Assembly (NCBI GenBank): GCA_016712315.1
Contig: JADJRG010000029.1
Coordinates: forward strand, 868,001 to 932,000
From: Nannocystis sp.
GTDB lineage: Bacteria; Myxococcota_A; Polyangia; Nannocystales; Nannocystaceae
DNA length: 64,000 nt
Direction: 5' to 3'
Each line of letters begins with the position of its first letter. Position 1 is the first letter of the stretch. The position numbers and the translations under genes are program-made. Positions 1 through 8,499 of the stretch are shown piece by piece. The notes beneath the pieces are model-generated. The model had not been told where the DNA came from. It saw only the letters and a program-made list of their open reading frames with translations, and made no database searches.

Positions 1-559
1 CCGCTAGCAGCGCGTCACGCTCGACGATCCTCTCGATCGCGCCCGTCGCCAGCGCCTCCTCTGCCGAGATCGTCTCACCCAGCAGGATCAACCGGCGGCA
101 CAGGCTCGCCCCCAACGCCGCCCGCAGCCGCACCAGCCCGGCCGCGTGATACACCACCCCCAGCTTCGCAGCCGGCACCATCAAGCTCATGGTCGGCGCC
201 GCGATCCGTAGGTCGCAGGACAAGACCAGCTCCACCGCCGCCCCGATCGCCGGGCCGTTGATCGCCGCGATGAAGGTCGCGTCCGCGCGAGCGATCGCGC
301 CCGTCACCGCGATCAGCGGCGAATCAGGCAGCGCCCCCGGATCTTCCGCCGCCAGCCGCGGCAGCGCTCGCAGGTCGAACCCCGCCGAAAAGACCCCCTC
401 GCCCGCGCCAGTGAGGATCACCACCTCTCCGCGCAGCGCCGAGCAGCGCGACACCATCCACCCGAGCGTCAGCGGATCCAGCACATTGCGCCGCTGCGGG
501 TGATCCAGCGTCCACAGCAGCACCCCTGGCGCCGCCGACTCCTCCCGAACGATGCTCAC
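1..559 (-). CDS. Enoyl-CoA hydratase/isomerase (crotonase) family protein, 3' end outside window
   Basis: The first 186 codons are visible from a GTG start at 559, which overlaps the stop of the upstream lipoprotein gene in a GTGA junction, so the two are probably translationally coupled. The protein begins MSIVREESAAPGVLLWTLDH and shows the crotonase core: the SAGFDL segment of the first oxyanion-hole loop and GPAIGAAVE in the second, which keeps the first catalytic Glu position. The segment that usually carries the second catalytic Glu (a PE..LG pattern) reads PAAKLG, so hydratase activity is doubtful; isomerase, hydrolase or another crotonase reaction on a CoA thioester is equally possible. 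Cytoplasmic. Family call is firm, substrate unknown. The C-terminus lies beyond base 1. Confidence 0.85.
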   Translation of the reverse strand, partial: MSIVREESAAPGVLLWTLDHPQRRNVLDPLTLGWMVSRCSALRGEVVILTGAGEGVFSAGFDLRALPRLAAEDPGALPDSPLIAVTGAIARADATFIAAINGPAIGAAVELVLSCDLRIAAPTMSLMVPAAKLGVVYHAAGLVRLRAALGASLCRRLILLGETISAEEALATGAIERIVERDALLA

Positions 560-996
560 CGGGGCGCGCCCTCAGCCGGTCCCGCGGGCGCGGGAGCCGT
601 CTTCGGCGGGTGGCTCGGCGCTGACAGCACGAGCCCCTGATTCGGCAGCTGCGGCACCACCTCACCGCGCTCGACGCTGCGTCGGATCTCCTCGAGGTTG
701 CGCGCCGCCGGCGAGTCGGGGTTCTGCATGATCTTCTTGCGCAGCGCGAACGCCCGGGCCCGCCGCCGCTCTGGCGTCAGCGTCGCCGGATCGGCCGCGA
801 TCAGGTCCAACTCTTCTTGGGTCAACGGCGGCGCGGGCGTCGGCCTCGCTTCCGCCGCCGGGGCCGCCTCCGCCGCCGGGGCCGCCTTCACCTCAGCCAC
901 CGGCGTCGGCGCAGGCGCGGCCTGGGCCGGCGCAGGCGGCGTTGAACAGCCCGTCAGGGCGACCACGAGGAGCATTGATCCGCAGCAGCAGCGCAT
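556..996 (-). CDS. Small proline/alanine-rich lipoprotein
   Basis: A 146-aa protein. Its N-terminus has a short hydrophobic stretch (MLLVVALTGC) ending in a lipobox Cys at about residue 17, so it should be exported and lipid-anchored. A Pro/Ala/Glu-rich low-complexity linker follows to about residue 55. The rest is a charged helical-looking segment (EELDLIAADPATLTPERRRA) with no fold I recognise. The start could be the first ATG or the Met at codon 8. It lies directly upstream of the crotonase-family gene and overlaps it by 4 bp. Function unknown. Confidence 0.7.
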   Translation of the reverse strand: MRCCCGSMLLVVALTGCSTPPAPAQAAPAPTPVAEVKAAPAAEAAPAAEARPTPAPPLTQEELDLIAADPATLTPERRRARAFALRKKIMQNPDSPAARNLEEIRRSVERGEVVPQLPNQGLVLSAPSHPPKTAPAPAGPAEGAPR

Positions 997-1101
997 GCGA
1001 GCGAGCCTACTTCATCGACCCATCAGGACCAAACTCGCCCGCCGCGCTCCGTCACCCGCACAGACCCTCCGCCTCCGGCGACCGCCGCCTCCGCGCGTCG
1101 C

Positions 1102-2103
1102 TCAGCCGCTGTGCAGACGCTGAACCATCGGCCATGTCCGTTTGGTCAGGCGCTGCAGCACCGGCACATCCACCCACCCGCGCCCGCGCCCGCCCTCATA
1201 AAACGCCTCACCGTGGCTCATCAGCGCGTGCAGCGCCAAATAAGGCAGGTGCATCTCGTGGCCGGTGTGGATGTTCCGCAGCTCGAAGGTCCCCCCGTCG
1301 AGCACCTCACCGCAGGCCGCGCACACCTCCTCGCCTGCGGGGTGTTCGCGCACCACCAAGTGCTGCGGGCACGGCTCGGCGCCGCCGAAGCCGCGCGCCG
1401 AGACGAAGCCGGCGATCCTCGCCCCGAGCGCCTGGTACGCCGGAGATCGCCCCAAGATCTCCCGCACCAGCCGCATCGCCACCCCGCCTTCGCTCACCCC
1501 CCCGTCCACAGCCAGCGCGCTGAAGCGGGCGTCTTTGTGCTCGACCAGCGCGTGCAGCCCCAGGTACGGGATCGACGTCGAAGCGCCCGAGTAACAATTA
1601 CGCACCGTAAACGACCCCAAACGCACCGGATCGCCGCACTCACCGCACGACACCACCCCTACCGCCATCTCCTCCGCGATCGCCAGGTGATCGGGGACCA
1701 GCGCCGTATGGGCCAGCAGCGCCGTCAGCAGCCGCCCGATCCGGTACTCCTCATAGTTCAGGACATCCTTCAGCGCGTCGACGTCGATCGCCCCGATCCC
1801 GCTCGTCGATCCCTCGTAAAAGCGCTCGCCGTGGCTCGCCAGCGCGTGCACCGCGATAAAGGGCAACTGGACCGCGCGTCCCTTGTCCAGGTTTCGCACG
1901 CTCACCTCGCCCAGCTCGCCCGTCGCGCCGCAGCGCCCGCAGCTCTCGGATCCGAGCGTAGGGCCCGCCTCCACCTCCAAATATCGAGGCGCCGGGATCC
2001 GCCCGCCGATCGCTGGCACGTACGCGTGCAGCAGGTGCCCCAGCTTCTTCAGCTCGATCTCCCCCGCGTGTCTTCCCCGCTCTGCCCCGCGCTGCATGGA
2101 CAC
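1102..2103 (-). CDS. Hypothetical protein with three CxxC zinc-ribbon-like repeats
   Basis: A 333-aa soluble protein with no family I can name. It contains three diverged copies of one module, starting near residues 54, 155 and 257. Each opens with a C-x2-C pair (SCGRCGATG, SCGECGDPV, VCAACGEVL), continues with a G-x-hydrophobic-x-(V/L)RN motif, and ends with a (L/I)P(Y/F)(I/L)(A/G)(V/L)HAL segment followed by charged residues, HGE-FYEG in copies 1 and 3. Copy 2 has degenerated in its last part. Two cysteines per module suggest half of a zinc site, so metal binding may need pairing of modules or the conserved His residues. No signal peptide. The internal triplication is directly visible; zinc binding is an inference. 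Confidence 0.75.
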   Translation of the reverse strand: MSMQRGAERGRHAGEIELKKLGHLLHAYVPAIGGRIPAPRYLEVEAGPTLGSESCGRCGATGELGEVSVRNLDKGRAVQLPFIAVHALASHGERFYEGSTSGIGAIDVDALKDVLNYEEYRIGRLLTALLAHTALVPDHLAIAEEMAVGVVSCGECGDPVRLGSFTVRNCYSGASTSIPYLGLHALVEHKDARFSALAVDGGVSEGGVAMRLVREILGRSPAYQALGARIAGFVSARGFGGAEPCPQHLVVREHPAGEEVCAACGEVLDGGTFELRNIHTGHEMHLPYLALHALMSHGEAFYEGGRGRGWVDVPVLQRLTKRTWPMVQRLHSG

Positions 2104-2187
2104 CTCATATCGCCGCTGCCGCCGCGGGACAACCCGAGATCGCCCCGCCGAGCGATATCGCCCGCCACTTCGACCCCTGGATCGACC

Positions 2188-3429
2188 TCAAGCCTGCTCG
2201 CCGCTCGCCCCTTCCTGCCCGCGTAGCGCCTCTTCTGCGGCCAAGCGCTCGCGTGGGTGCTTGATCACCCCCATCACCGCTCCCCCGCAGCGCGGGCAGA
2301 TCGTCATCTCAGGCCGCAGCGAAGCCCCGCACTTCGGCTCCGAGCACCGGCGCTCCCGCACCAGCGATCCCACCAAGAACGCCACCAGCCCCAGCCCCAG
2401 CCCGGCCGCCATCACATCGGACATCGCCACCAGCTCCCCCATCTGCGGCCGCGTCGCCATCCCGCCCAGGATCATCGTCGCCATCACCGCCAGGCGCGCG
2501 AAACGCCCGCCTGAGCGCCGCTCCACCCGGAACACCGGCTTCCCCGCGTTCTTCCCCACCACCCCGCGGTCCTCGACCGCCTCCTCGCGCGCCTCCGCGT
2601 CCTCCTCGTCGGCGACCAACGGCCCGGCCAGCGCCGCCAGCGAGCGCCGCGCCGGCCACGCCTCCCGCGGGGGTAAGCCCAGCGTCGTCGCCACCGGCGT
2701 CTCACGCGCCGAGATCGCCATCAACGACCGCCGCACAAACGCCCCCTGATTCGCCTGTAGCCCCCCCAGGAGCCGCTTAAGCCCCTTCGTGTCCGGCTGC
2801 TCCACCGTCGCCAAACGGGCCGCGACCGCGAAGCAGACCGCCTGCGGGCTCAGCGACCCTTGGCGCGTCTGGCTCGCCCGTCCGCCGCGGCTCACGTAGC
2901 GCAGCGACGCGTCCGCGGTCAGCAGCCCGAAGCCCAAAAAAACCGCGGTCAGATCCACCAGCCGCTGCTCGCGCCCCCCATTCGCGTCGTACAGCCGGTG
3001 AAACGCGCGAAACGCCTGCGCCGTCGCCCGCGCCGCCGCCGCCGCCGCCGCCACCGGATCGGCCAACACGCTCCCCTCCGCCCCGAAGCGGGCCGCGCCG
3101 CCGCCGAGGCTCACCAACCAAAGGTCGCAGAGGCTCCCGCCGCGGCCCGCCACAGGCTGCCCTTCGCGCGCCCGTTCGTCCTCGATCCCGTAGACCGTCA
3201 CCTCCACCGCCAGCGACTCCAAGCCGGCGTAGCGCAGCAGGCGCCGCAGCAGCCGCCGCAGGCTCGGCGCGCCGCCGCCCCAACGATCCGGAAAAAACTC
3301 CGGACTCGGCGTCAGCAGCGGCGAGCTCACCCACGGCTCCGCCCCAAAGCGCCGCATCAGCCCGGCCAAGCCCGCCAGCAGCTCCTCCTGCTCCGCCGCT
3401 GGCGGCACGAAGCCATCGTCCTCGCTCAT
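2188..3429 (-). CDS. Membrane protein with C-terminal zinc ribbon
   Basis: A 413-aa protein from the ATG at 3429 (MSEDDGFVPP); an in-frame ATG 19 codons upstream would add an unlikely extension. The first ~290 residues look soluble and alpha-rich and match no family I know. Two hydrophobic segments near residues 320-365 (LAVMATMILGGMA and MAAGLGLGLVAFLVGSLV) should span the membrane. They are followed by a four-cysteine ribbon, CSEPKCG...CPRCGG, at about residues 369-390, of the double-zinc-ribbon kind often found at the end of bacterial membrane proteins. The zinc ribbon is clear, the role unknown. It sits upstream of the triple-CxxC gene on the same strand, 84 bp away. Confidence 0.75.
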   Translation of the reverse strand: MSEDDGFVPPAAEQEELLAGLAGLMRRFGAEPWVSSPLLTPSPEFFPDRWGGGAPSLRRLLRRLLRYAGLESLAVEVTVYGIEDERAREGQPVAGRGGSLCDLWLVSLGGGAARFGAEGSVLADPVAAAAAAARATAQAFRAFHRLYDANGGREQRLVDLTAVFLGFGLLTADASLRYVSRGGRASQTRQGSLSPQAVCFAVAARLATVEQPDTKGLKRLLGGLQANQGAFVRRSLMAISARETPVATTLGLPPREAWPARRSLAALAGPLVADEEDAEAREEAVEDRGVVGKNAGKPVFRVERRSGGRFARLAVMATMILGGMATRPQMGELVAMSDVMAAGLGLGLVAFLVGSLVRERRCSEPKCGASLRPEMTICPRCGGAVMGVIKHPRERLAAEEALRGQEGASGEQA

Positions 3430-3491
3430 GCTCGGCAGATAGCACGCCCCGCTGTCCCCCTGACAGCCCGCCCGGAGCACCTCCACCGGCG

Positions 3492-3665
3492 TCAGATCGC
3501 CACGGAGAACAGCGTCCTACCGACGATCAGCCCCTGGTTGTTGATCTGCAGCCGGATCGTGTCGATCCGATCGCCCACGAACAACTGCGACACGATCATC
3601 ACCTCGCCACCCGCCGGGATCTGCCCGACGGTCGGGACCGCCTGGATCTCGACCCATTTGTGTCT
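3492..3665 (-). pseudogene. 3' fragment of an unidentified coding sequence
   Basis: On the minus strand a 57-codon open segment ends with a TGA at 3492-3494 and is closed upstream by an in-frame TAA at 3666-3668. Its translation (HKWVEIQAVPTVGQIPAGGE, then MIVSQLFVGDRIDTIRLQ and further) has normal amino-acid composition and strong third-position G/C, so it looks like the C-terminal tail of a beta-rich protein cut off from its 5' part. A short ORF starting at the internal ATG is possible but would give only about 35 residues. I do not recognise the family. Confidence 0.4.
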
Positions 3666-3668
3666 TTA

Positions 3669-3848
3669 TCCGCGACCAAACAGCGCCCAGACTCTACTGT
3701 CACATTCACCGGCGATCAAGCGCTCGTGGATGGGCCTCACGGCCGACGCGCAGCGGGCCCTACGGTCCATGAGCGGGCACCGAGCCGACCGGCCACCTCG
3801 GCCGCGAGAAACTTGACCCGCGCGGCGAAGCGGGCGACCTGGCAGCGC
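3669..3848. other. Intergenic stretch upstream of glk
   Basis: About 180 bp between the gene fragment on the minus strand and the glucokinase start. It stays open in the glk frame, but the encoded residues are Arg/Pro/Ala-rich and do not resemble glucokinase. I see no convincing promoter, repeat or RNA gene. Confidence 0.4.
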
Positions 3849-4844
3849 ATGCCTACCTACCTCGCCGGGGACATCGGTGGAACCAAGACCGAGCTCGCTC
3901 TTTATGAAGATGAGCGCGCCCAGGGGGGCTCGCTCCGAGAGCGCCGCGCAGCCCGTTACCCCAGCGCGGACGCGCCCGATCTCTCCACGATCCTCCGTCA
4001 TTTCCTCGGCGCCGCCCCGCTCCGCCTCGACGGGGCCGCCTTCGGCGTCGCTGGCCCGGTCGTCGGTCAGCGCTCCCAGATCACCAACCTCCCGTGGATC
4101 ATCGACGCCGCCGAGCTCCGCCGCGAGCTCCAAGTCCCCCATCTCGCCCTGCTCAACGATTTCCACGCCCTCGCGCTCGGCCTCGATCTTCTCCCACCGC
4201 ACCAACTCGAGCCGTTGCAAGAGGGGCTGCGCGAGCCCAGCGGCCCGAGCGCGGTGATCGGCGCGGGCACCGGCCTCGGTCAAGCGATCATCGTCCCGAC
4301 CGCCACCGGCCCGCGGATCCTCGCCACCGAGGGGGGACACACCGACTTCGCCCCTCGCGACGAGCTAGAGATCGAGCTGCTCCGCGCCCTCCGTCGCCGT
4401 CACGCGCACGTCTCCGGCGAGCGCCTCATCTCCGGCCCTGGTCTCGTCACCCTCTACGATCTCCTCGTCGAGCTCGGCCATCTCCCACCAGAGCGGGATC
4501 CGCTCATCAAGGCCCGACTCGAGCGCGAGGATCCCGCGGCCGTCATCACCGATCGAGCCCTCAACGGCCAAGATCCCACCTATCTCGCCGTCATCGATCG
4601 ATTCATCAGCCTCTACGGCGCCGAAGCCGGCAACCTCGCCCTCAAGACCCTACCCACCGGCGGCCTCTACATCGCCGGCGGGATCGCGCCTCGCCTCCGC
4701 AGCCGACTCCACCAAGGCGGCTTCATCGCCGCCTTCCGCGACAAAGGCCGCATGCAGCCCCTGCTCGCCAAGATCCCGGTCTACCTGGTCCTCGATCCTC
4801 GCGCCGGCCTCCTCGGAGCCGCGCGGGCTGCCGCCCCCGTGTGA
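3849..4844 (+). CDS. glk: Glucokinase (Glk family, ATP-dependent)
   Basis: 331 aa, the usual size of bacterial Glk (Pfam PF02685 type rather than ROK: no ROK cysteine motif). It phosphorylates glucose to glucose-6-phosphate in the cytoplasm. The start at 3849 gives MPTYLAGDIGGTKTELALY, where DIGGTKT is the phosphate-binding loop. Further family signatures are ITNLPWIID, LLNDFHALALGLDLL (with the catalytic Asp of the LNDF motif), AVIGAGTGLG, and EGGHTDFAPRD with the ERLISGPGLVTLY helix. An in-frame upstream extension to 3660 is rejected because it is low-complexity and absent from the family. The gene stands alone on the plus strand, 14 bp from the convergent penicillin-acylase-family gene. 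Confidence 0.93.
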   Translation: MPTYLAGDIGGTKTELALYEDERAQGGSLRERRAARYPSADAPDLSTILRHFLGAAPLRLDGAAFGVAGPVVGQRSQITNLPWIIDAAELRRELQVPHLALLNDFHALALGLDLLPPHQLEPLQEGLREPSGPSAVIGAGTGLGQAIIVPTATGPRILATEGGHTDFAPRDELEIELLRALRRRHAHVSGERLISGPGLVTLYDLLVELGHLPPERDPLIKARLEREDPAAVITDRALNGQDPTYLAVIDRFISLYGAEAGNLALKTLPTGGLYIAGGIAPRLRSRLHQGGFIAAFRDKGRMQPLLAKIPVYLVLDPRAGLLGAARAAAPV

Positions 4845-4858
4845 GCGCGATCGGCAGA

Positions 4859-7486
4859 TCAGGCCTCCGGCTTGATCGTCACCGAAGAGCCCCGCACCGC
4901 CTCGACCTCCTCGCGCGAGAAGGCGAGCGGCAGGTAGCGCCCCTCCACCCAGTCTTCGAGCGTATCTGCCCAGTGCTTGCTCTCTGGATCCCCGCTGTTC
5001 CCGCGCGGAAAATTGAGCCACGAGCGAGGCGTCCCGTCTTCATCGAAGCCGGTGGTGATCCTAAAGATCGCCCCATCTGTCGAGTCGAAGCGCCCGGCCA
5101 CCTGCCCGTTCGAGTCTTGGAACGAAGTCGACGACACATTCACCGTATCTTCGCCGCCGTCGGTCGGCACCCAGCCGCCGTACAGGTCGCCTCCGAACGA
5201 GTTTCGGAAGTCTGTCCCGTGCCTGTCGCCCCACGTATAGGCGCCAGCCGCGGACGAGCCGAAATTCGAGCTCAGCCACGCCTCCGTCTCGGCGAGCGCG
5301 CTCAACAGCAGCCTGTCGCGCCCGCCTTGCAGGATCTGCTCGCCGTTCGGGTACCCGCCGTTCACCGCCAAGTCCACGAATTTTAACAGATAAACGGCCG
5401 AAGCGTCGAGGATCGTATCATACAAGAACCCCCCCAGGTCGTCCGCGATCACCCCGCGGCTCAGCAGGTGCACCCACACATGGAACGCCAGCGCCCCCGA
5501 CGAGTCGCGGCGCATCATCCCGTCCCACTCCTCCGTGATCAGCGAGTGAAGCGCCACCAGCGCCGGTTTCCCGCGGAATTCCGCCAGCGAGTCGTCGCTC
5601 TCTATCTTCGCGAACGCCGCCTTCAACGCTGGGATCATCGACTCAGCCAGCAGCGAGCGCACGTCGGTCTGCAGCGTCTGCATCGCCTCTGGCGTGATCC
5701 CGCCGCTGGCGGTCAGCCGCTTCAGCTCGTCCTCGATCCGTTGTCCGCGGTACCCCGGATCGTAATAAGTCCCATAGTACCAAGGGTCATTCCCCACGTC
5801 CCCGTCGCCCGTGAAACCCCAAGGGTCATTGTTCGCCGTCGCCACGAACCCAGTGATCGGCGCCCGGCTCCGCGGCAGCTTCTCGGGCGGCAGCCACGCC
5901 CCGCTCCAGAAGGATCCCACGTCCGCGCCGTCGACGACGCGCAGCGGCATCGGCCGCGCGCTCGGATCGCCGCGATCGGGGATCAGCACGTTCACTCGAT
6001 ATGAAATATCGGCCGCGTCCGCCGAGATGAAGTTGAACGTCCCCACCTCCATTTTATCGACGGCCGCCTCGAACTCGCTCACCGAGCCCGCCTTCATCAT
6101 CGCCACGAACGCGCTCGGCTCTGAGGTCGGGCGAAATCCTGTCCAGTTGAACAGCGCCTTCTTCCCCGGGTCGACCAGCAGCACCTCCTCCAGCAGGTAG
6201 TCATCGACCAGCAGCCCGTAGCCCGGCACCTCCCGGATCGCTATGGACCTCTCCCCCTGGTCCTTCACCCGAATCGTCTCTTGACGGACCACCACGGGCG
6301 CCTGCGTGCCCGCGACGTTCGCCGTCGTCTCGTCCTCGGAGAGCGTGATGCTCCACAAGTCCATCACGTCGGCGAAGCCCGTCGTCGCCGCCCACTGCAC
6401 CTTCTTGTTATGCCCGAGCTGCACCCCCGGCGATCCCGCGAAGCCGAAGCCCACCACGTCCAGCGTTCCCCCCTGATCCGCCGTATTGAGGTGCAGCGCG
6501 TACATCAACGAGGGGCTCTGCAGCGGCTGGTGCGGGTCATTGCAGATCAGCGGCCGCCCGTTCGCCGTGAAGCGCCCCGCCACCGCCCAGTTGTTGCTCC
6601 CTTGCACCCGAAACGCCGACATCAACGACGTGAACCGCCGCAAAGAGGCCTCCGCCCGCGCCGGATCGATGATCAGCGGCGCCGGCTTCGCCCCCTCCGC
6701 GCGCAGCCGCGCCTGCGTCGGCTGGCGCGCGCTCGGGAGCGGCCGGTCCTCGGGCGGCACCGTAAACGCCTGCCTCGCCGGCCTCGGCAGCTCGATCGCC
6801 TCCAGCAGCTCGGGGGTCAAGCGCTCCACCACCGTCGCCAGCATCTCATTCTCCAGCGAGGTCGAGTTGCCGAACATAAACAGCTTCGCGATCACAAAGG
6901 GATCCGAGTTCTCCCACGACTCCGGCGCATAGTTCAGCTCCCCAGCGCCGAACCCGTACGGCAGCGGCGCCGCGCCGGCCTGGATCTCATCGATCCGCGC
7001 GTTCACCCCGGCCACCCACGAGACGAAGAGTCGATAGCTCTCCGGCTCCTCCGCCTTCATCCGCGCCGCCCCTTCGCGCCCCCACCGCGGAAAGTCCATC
7101 AGCCGCGACAGCGTGTCCTCGCTCAGCTTCTCCTCGCCGAGCACCTCGGCTTGCCGCCCCAGCGCCCGCCGCCGCAGCAGATCCATCTGAAAGAGCCGGT
7201 CCGTCGCCGCCTGGTAGCCCGCCGCGTACATCACGTCGTAGTCCGTGTGCGCGTAGATGTGCGGGATCCCCTGCGTATCGATCAGCACCTCCACCTCAGC
7301 CGCCAGCCCCGGAAACACCTCCTCGTCCACCCATTTGTTCATGACCTCCGGCCGGTCGTCACCGCTACAAGTCGCCGCGGCGGCCGCCAGCAGGCTCACC
7401 AACCCCAGCGAGCGCCAGGAGCGGCGTAGGCGCGTTAACGAGCGCGACGTGGGCGACAAGAGGCGGAGGAGCGATCGGCGACGCAT
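4859..7486 (-). CDS. Penicillin acylase family Ntn-hydrolase, exported
   Basis: 875 aa from the ATG at 7486; a TTG 12 codons upstream is an alternative. The family comprises self-cleaving N-terminal-nucleophile amidases that hydrolyse amide bonds of beta-lactams, acyl-homoserine lactones or related acyl amides. The N-terminal ~45 residues are basic then hydrophobic (LGLVSLLAAAAATCSG), giving a Sec signal with a possible lipobox Cys. The alpha-chain motif YAAGYQAATDRLFQMDLLRR follows. Autoproteolysis would expose Ser297 in GSNNWAV, the invariant start of the beta chain, and NDPHQPLQSPSLMY plus GFGFAGSPGVQLGHN are the usual beta-chain motifs. Substrate not predictable. Third in line on a minus-strand run behind an ILVBL-like gene and a lipoprotein. 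Confidence 0.92.
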   Translation of the reverse strand: MRRRSLLRLLSPTSRSLTRLRRSWRSLGLVSLLAAAAATCSGDDRPEVMNKWVDEEVFPGLAAEVEVLIDTQGIPHIYAHTDYDVMYAAGYQAATDRLFQMDLLRRRALGRQAEVLGEEKLSEDTLSRLMDFPRWGREGAARMKAEEPESYRLFVSWVAGVNARIDEIQAGAAPLPYGFGAGELNYAPESWENSDPFVIAKLFMFGNSTSLENEMLATVVERLTPELLEAIELPRPARQAFTVPPEDRPLPSARQPTQARLRAEGAKPAPLIIDPARAEASLRRFTSLMSAFRVQGSNNWAVAGRFTANGRPLICNDPHQPLQSPSLMYALHLNTADQGGTLDVVGFGFAGSPGVQLGHNKKVQWAATTGFADVMDLWSITLSEDETTANVAGTQAPVVVRQETIRVKDQGERSIAIREVPGYGLLVDDYLLEEVLLVDPGKKALFNWTGFRPTSEPSAFVAMMKAGSVSEFEAAVDKMEVGTFNFISADAADISYRVNVLIPDRGDPSARPMPLRVVDGADVGSFWSGAWLPPEKLPRSRAPITGFVATANNDPWGFTGDGDVGNDPWYYGTYYDPGYRGQRIEDELKRLTASGGITPEAMQTLQTDVRSLLAESMIPALKAAFAKIESDDSLAEFRGKPALVALHSLITEEWDGMMRRDSSGALAFHVWVHLLSRGVIADDLGGFLYDTILDASAVYLLKFVDLAVNGGYPNGEQILQGGRDRLLLSALAETEAWLSSNFGSSAAGAYTWGDRHGTDFRNSFGGDLYGGWVPTDGGEDTVNVSSTSFQDSNGQVAGRFDSTDGAIFRITTGFDEDGTPRSWLNFPRGNSGDPESKHWADTLEDWVEGRYLPLAFSREEVEAVRGSSVTIKPEA

Positions 7487-7534
7487 ACCCGATCGTATCG
7501 CCGATCCCGCGCCTCCCCGCAAGCGCCCGCCGGT

Positions 7535-8491
7535 TCACTCAGTCCGCTTGTAGATCCAGGCCGACTCGCGCACACAGTCCGCGCCGTCGAGGCGCCGATG
7601 CGACGCGACGTTGAGGAAGGTCTCCGCCCCCTGAGCGACGGGAACCCCGACCGCCGCGAGCTCGGCCATCCATTTCATAAAATACACGGCCGCGGTCGGC
7701 CCGTTCTCATTCGCACAGGCGATCCCTGTCTCACAGGTGGTCCCGAGGCTGCCATCGAGCACAGGACTCACATTAACGACGCTCGGATGCTCGAGGGGAT
7801 CCGGGGAAATGGACGCCGCGTAGAAAGGGGAGTCGTACTTGTCCCGCACGAGGATCTGAAAGCCTACGAAGTCACATTGAGGGCCCCCGTAGTGGAGCAA
7901 CAGGCGCCCGCACCCGTCCCCCGGGGGCGGCGACGGCGGGATCGGCCAGCTCCCCGAGATCGAGATCGACTCGCCCTCAGCCAACCCTGGGCAGGGGATC
8001 GCACCAACGATCTTCAACGTCTGATCATCGACCAGCGAGAACTCGCCTTGTCGCATGAAAAATTGGGGGTTCTCATCACAGCCCGAGACCGGCTTCTGAT
8101 ACACCCCGACTTCGACCATATGGTCGATCACCAGCATCTCACTATACTCACACACCACACCGCCGGTCGAGTCCGTGTCTTCGGTGGGATCCATCGTCGT
8201 GTTTTGGGTGGTCCCGCTGCTCGAGGTCACCCCTGTCGTCCCCGTCCCGGTCCCCGTCTCGCTCACCACCCCCATCGTCGTCGAGGCGTCACTGGTCGAG
8301 CTCGCGCTCTCGCTCGCCGACTCGCTGCTGGCGCTCGTGGAGGGGTCGTCGCTCGTCCCTGGCGTGCTCGCCACGGTCGCGCTGTCCTTCCACGCCGGGT
8401 TCGGCATCGGGCAGCCGGACGCGACCACCAGCGCGAGCGCCCCGCCCCCGCGAAATAAGATCAAGCAAAGGCCAGAATCATCACGCCCCAT
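7535..8491 (-). CDS. Lipoprotein with Ser/Thr-rich linker
   Basis: 318 aa from the ATG at 8491, which lies 8 bp after the stop of the upstream ILVBL-like gene; a longer in-frame ORF into that gene is rejected. The signal peptide MGRDDSGLCLILFRGGGALA ends in a VASGC lipobox. About 70 residues rich in Ser, Thr, Ala and Glu form a flexible linker. The C-terminal ~210 residues form a globular, cysteine-containing domain (CEYSEMLVIDHMVEVGVY; CGRLLLHYGGPQCDFVGFQI) that looks beta-sandwich-like but belongs to no family I can name. Probably a surface or periplasmic lipoprotein. Its position between an acylase and a ThDP enzyme does not reveal a role. Confidence 0.8.
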   Translation of the reverse strand: MGRDDSGLCLILFRGGGALALVVASGCPMPNPAWKDSATVASTPGTSDDPSTSASSESASESASSTSDASTTMGVVSETGTGTGTTGVTSSSGTTQNTTMDPTEDTDSTGGVVCEYSEMLVIDHMVEVGVYQKPVSGCDENPQFFMRQGEFSLVDDQTLKIVGAIPCPGLAEGESISISGSWPIPPSPPPGDGCGRLLLHYGGPQCDFVGFQILVRDKYDSPFYAASISPDPLEHPSVVNVSPVLDGSLGTTCETGIACANENGPTAAVYFMKWMAELAAVGVPVAQGAETFLNVASHRRLDGADCVRESAWIYKRTE

Positions 8492-8499
8492 CGCCCCTC

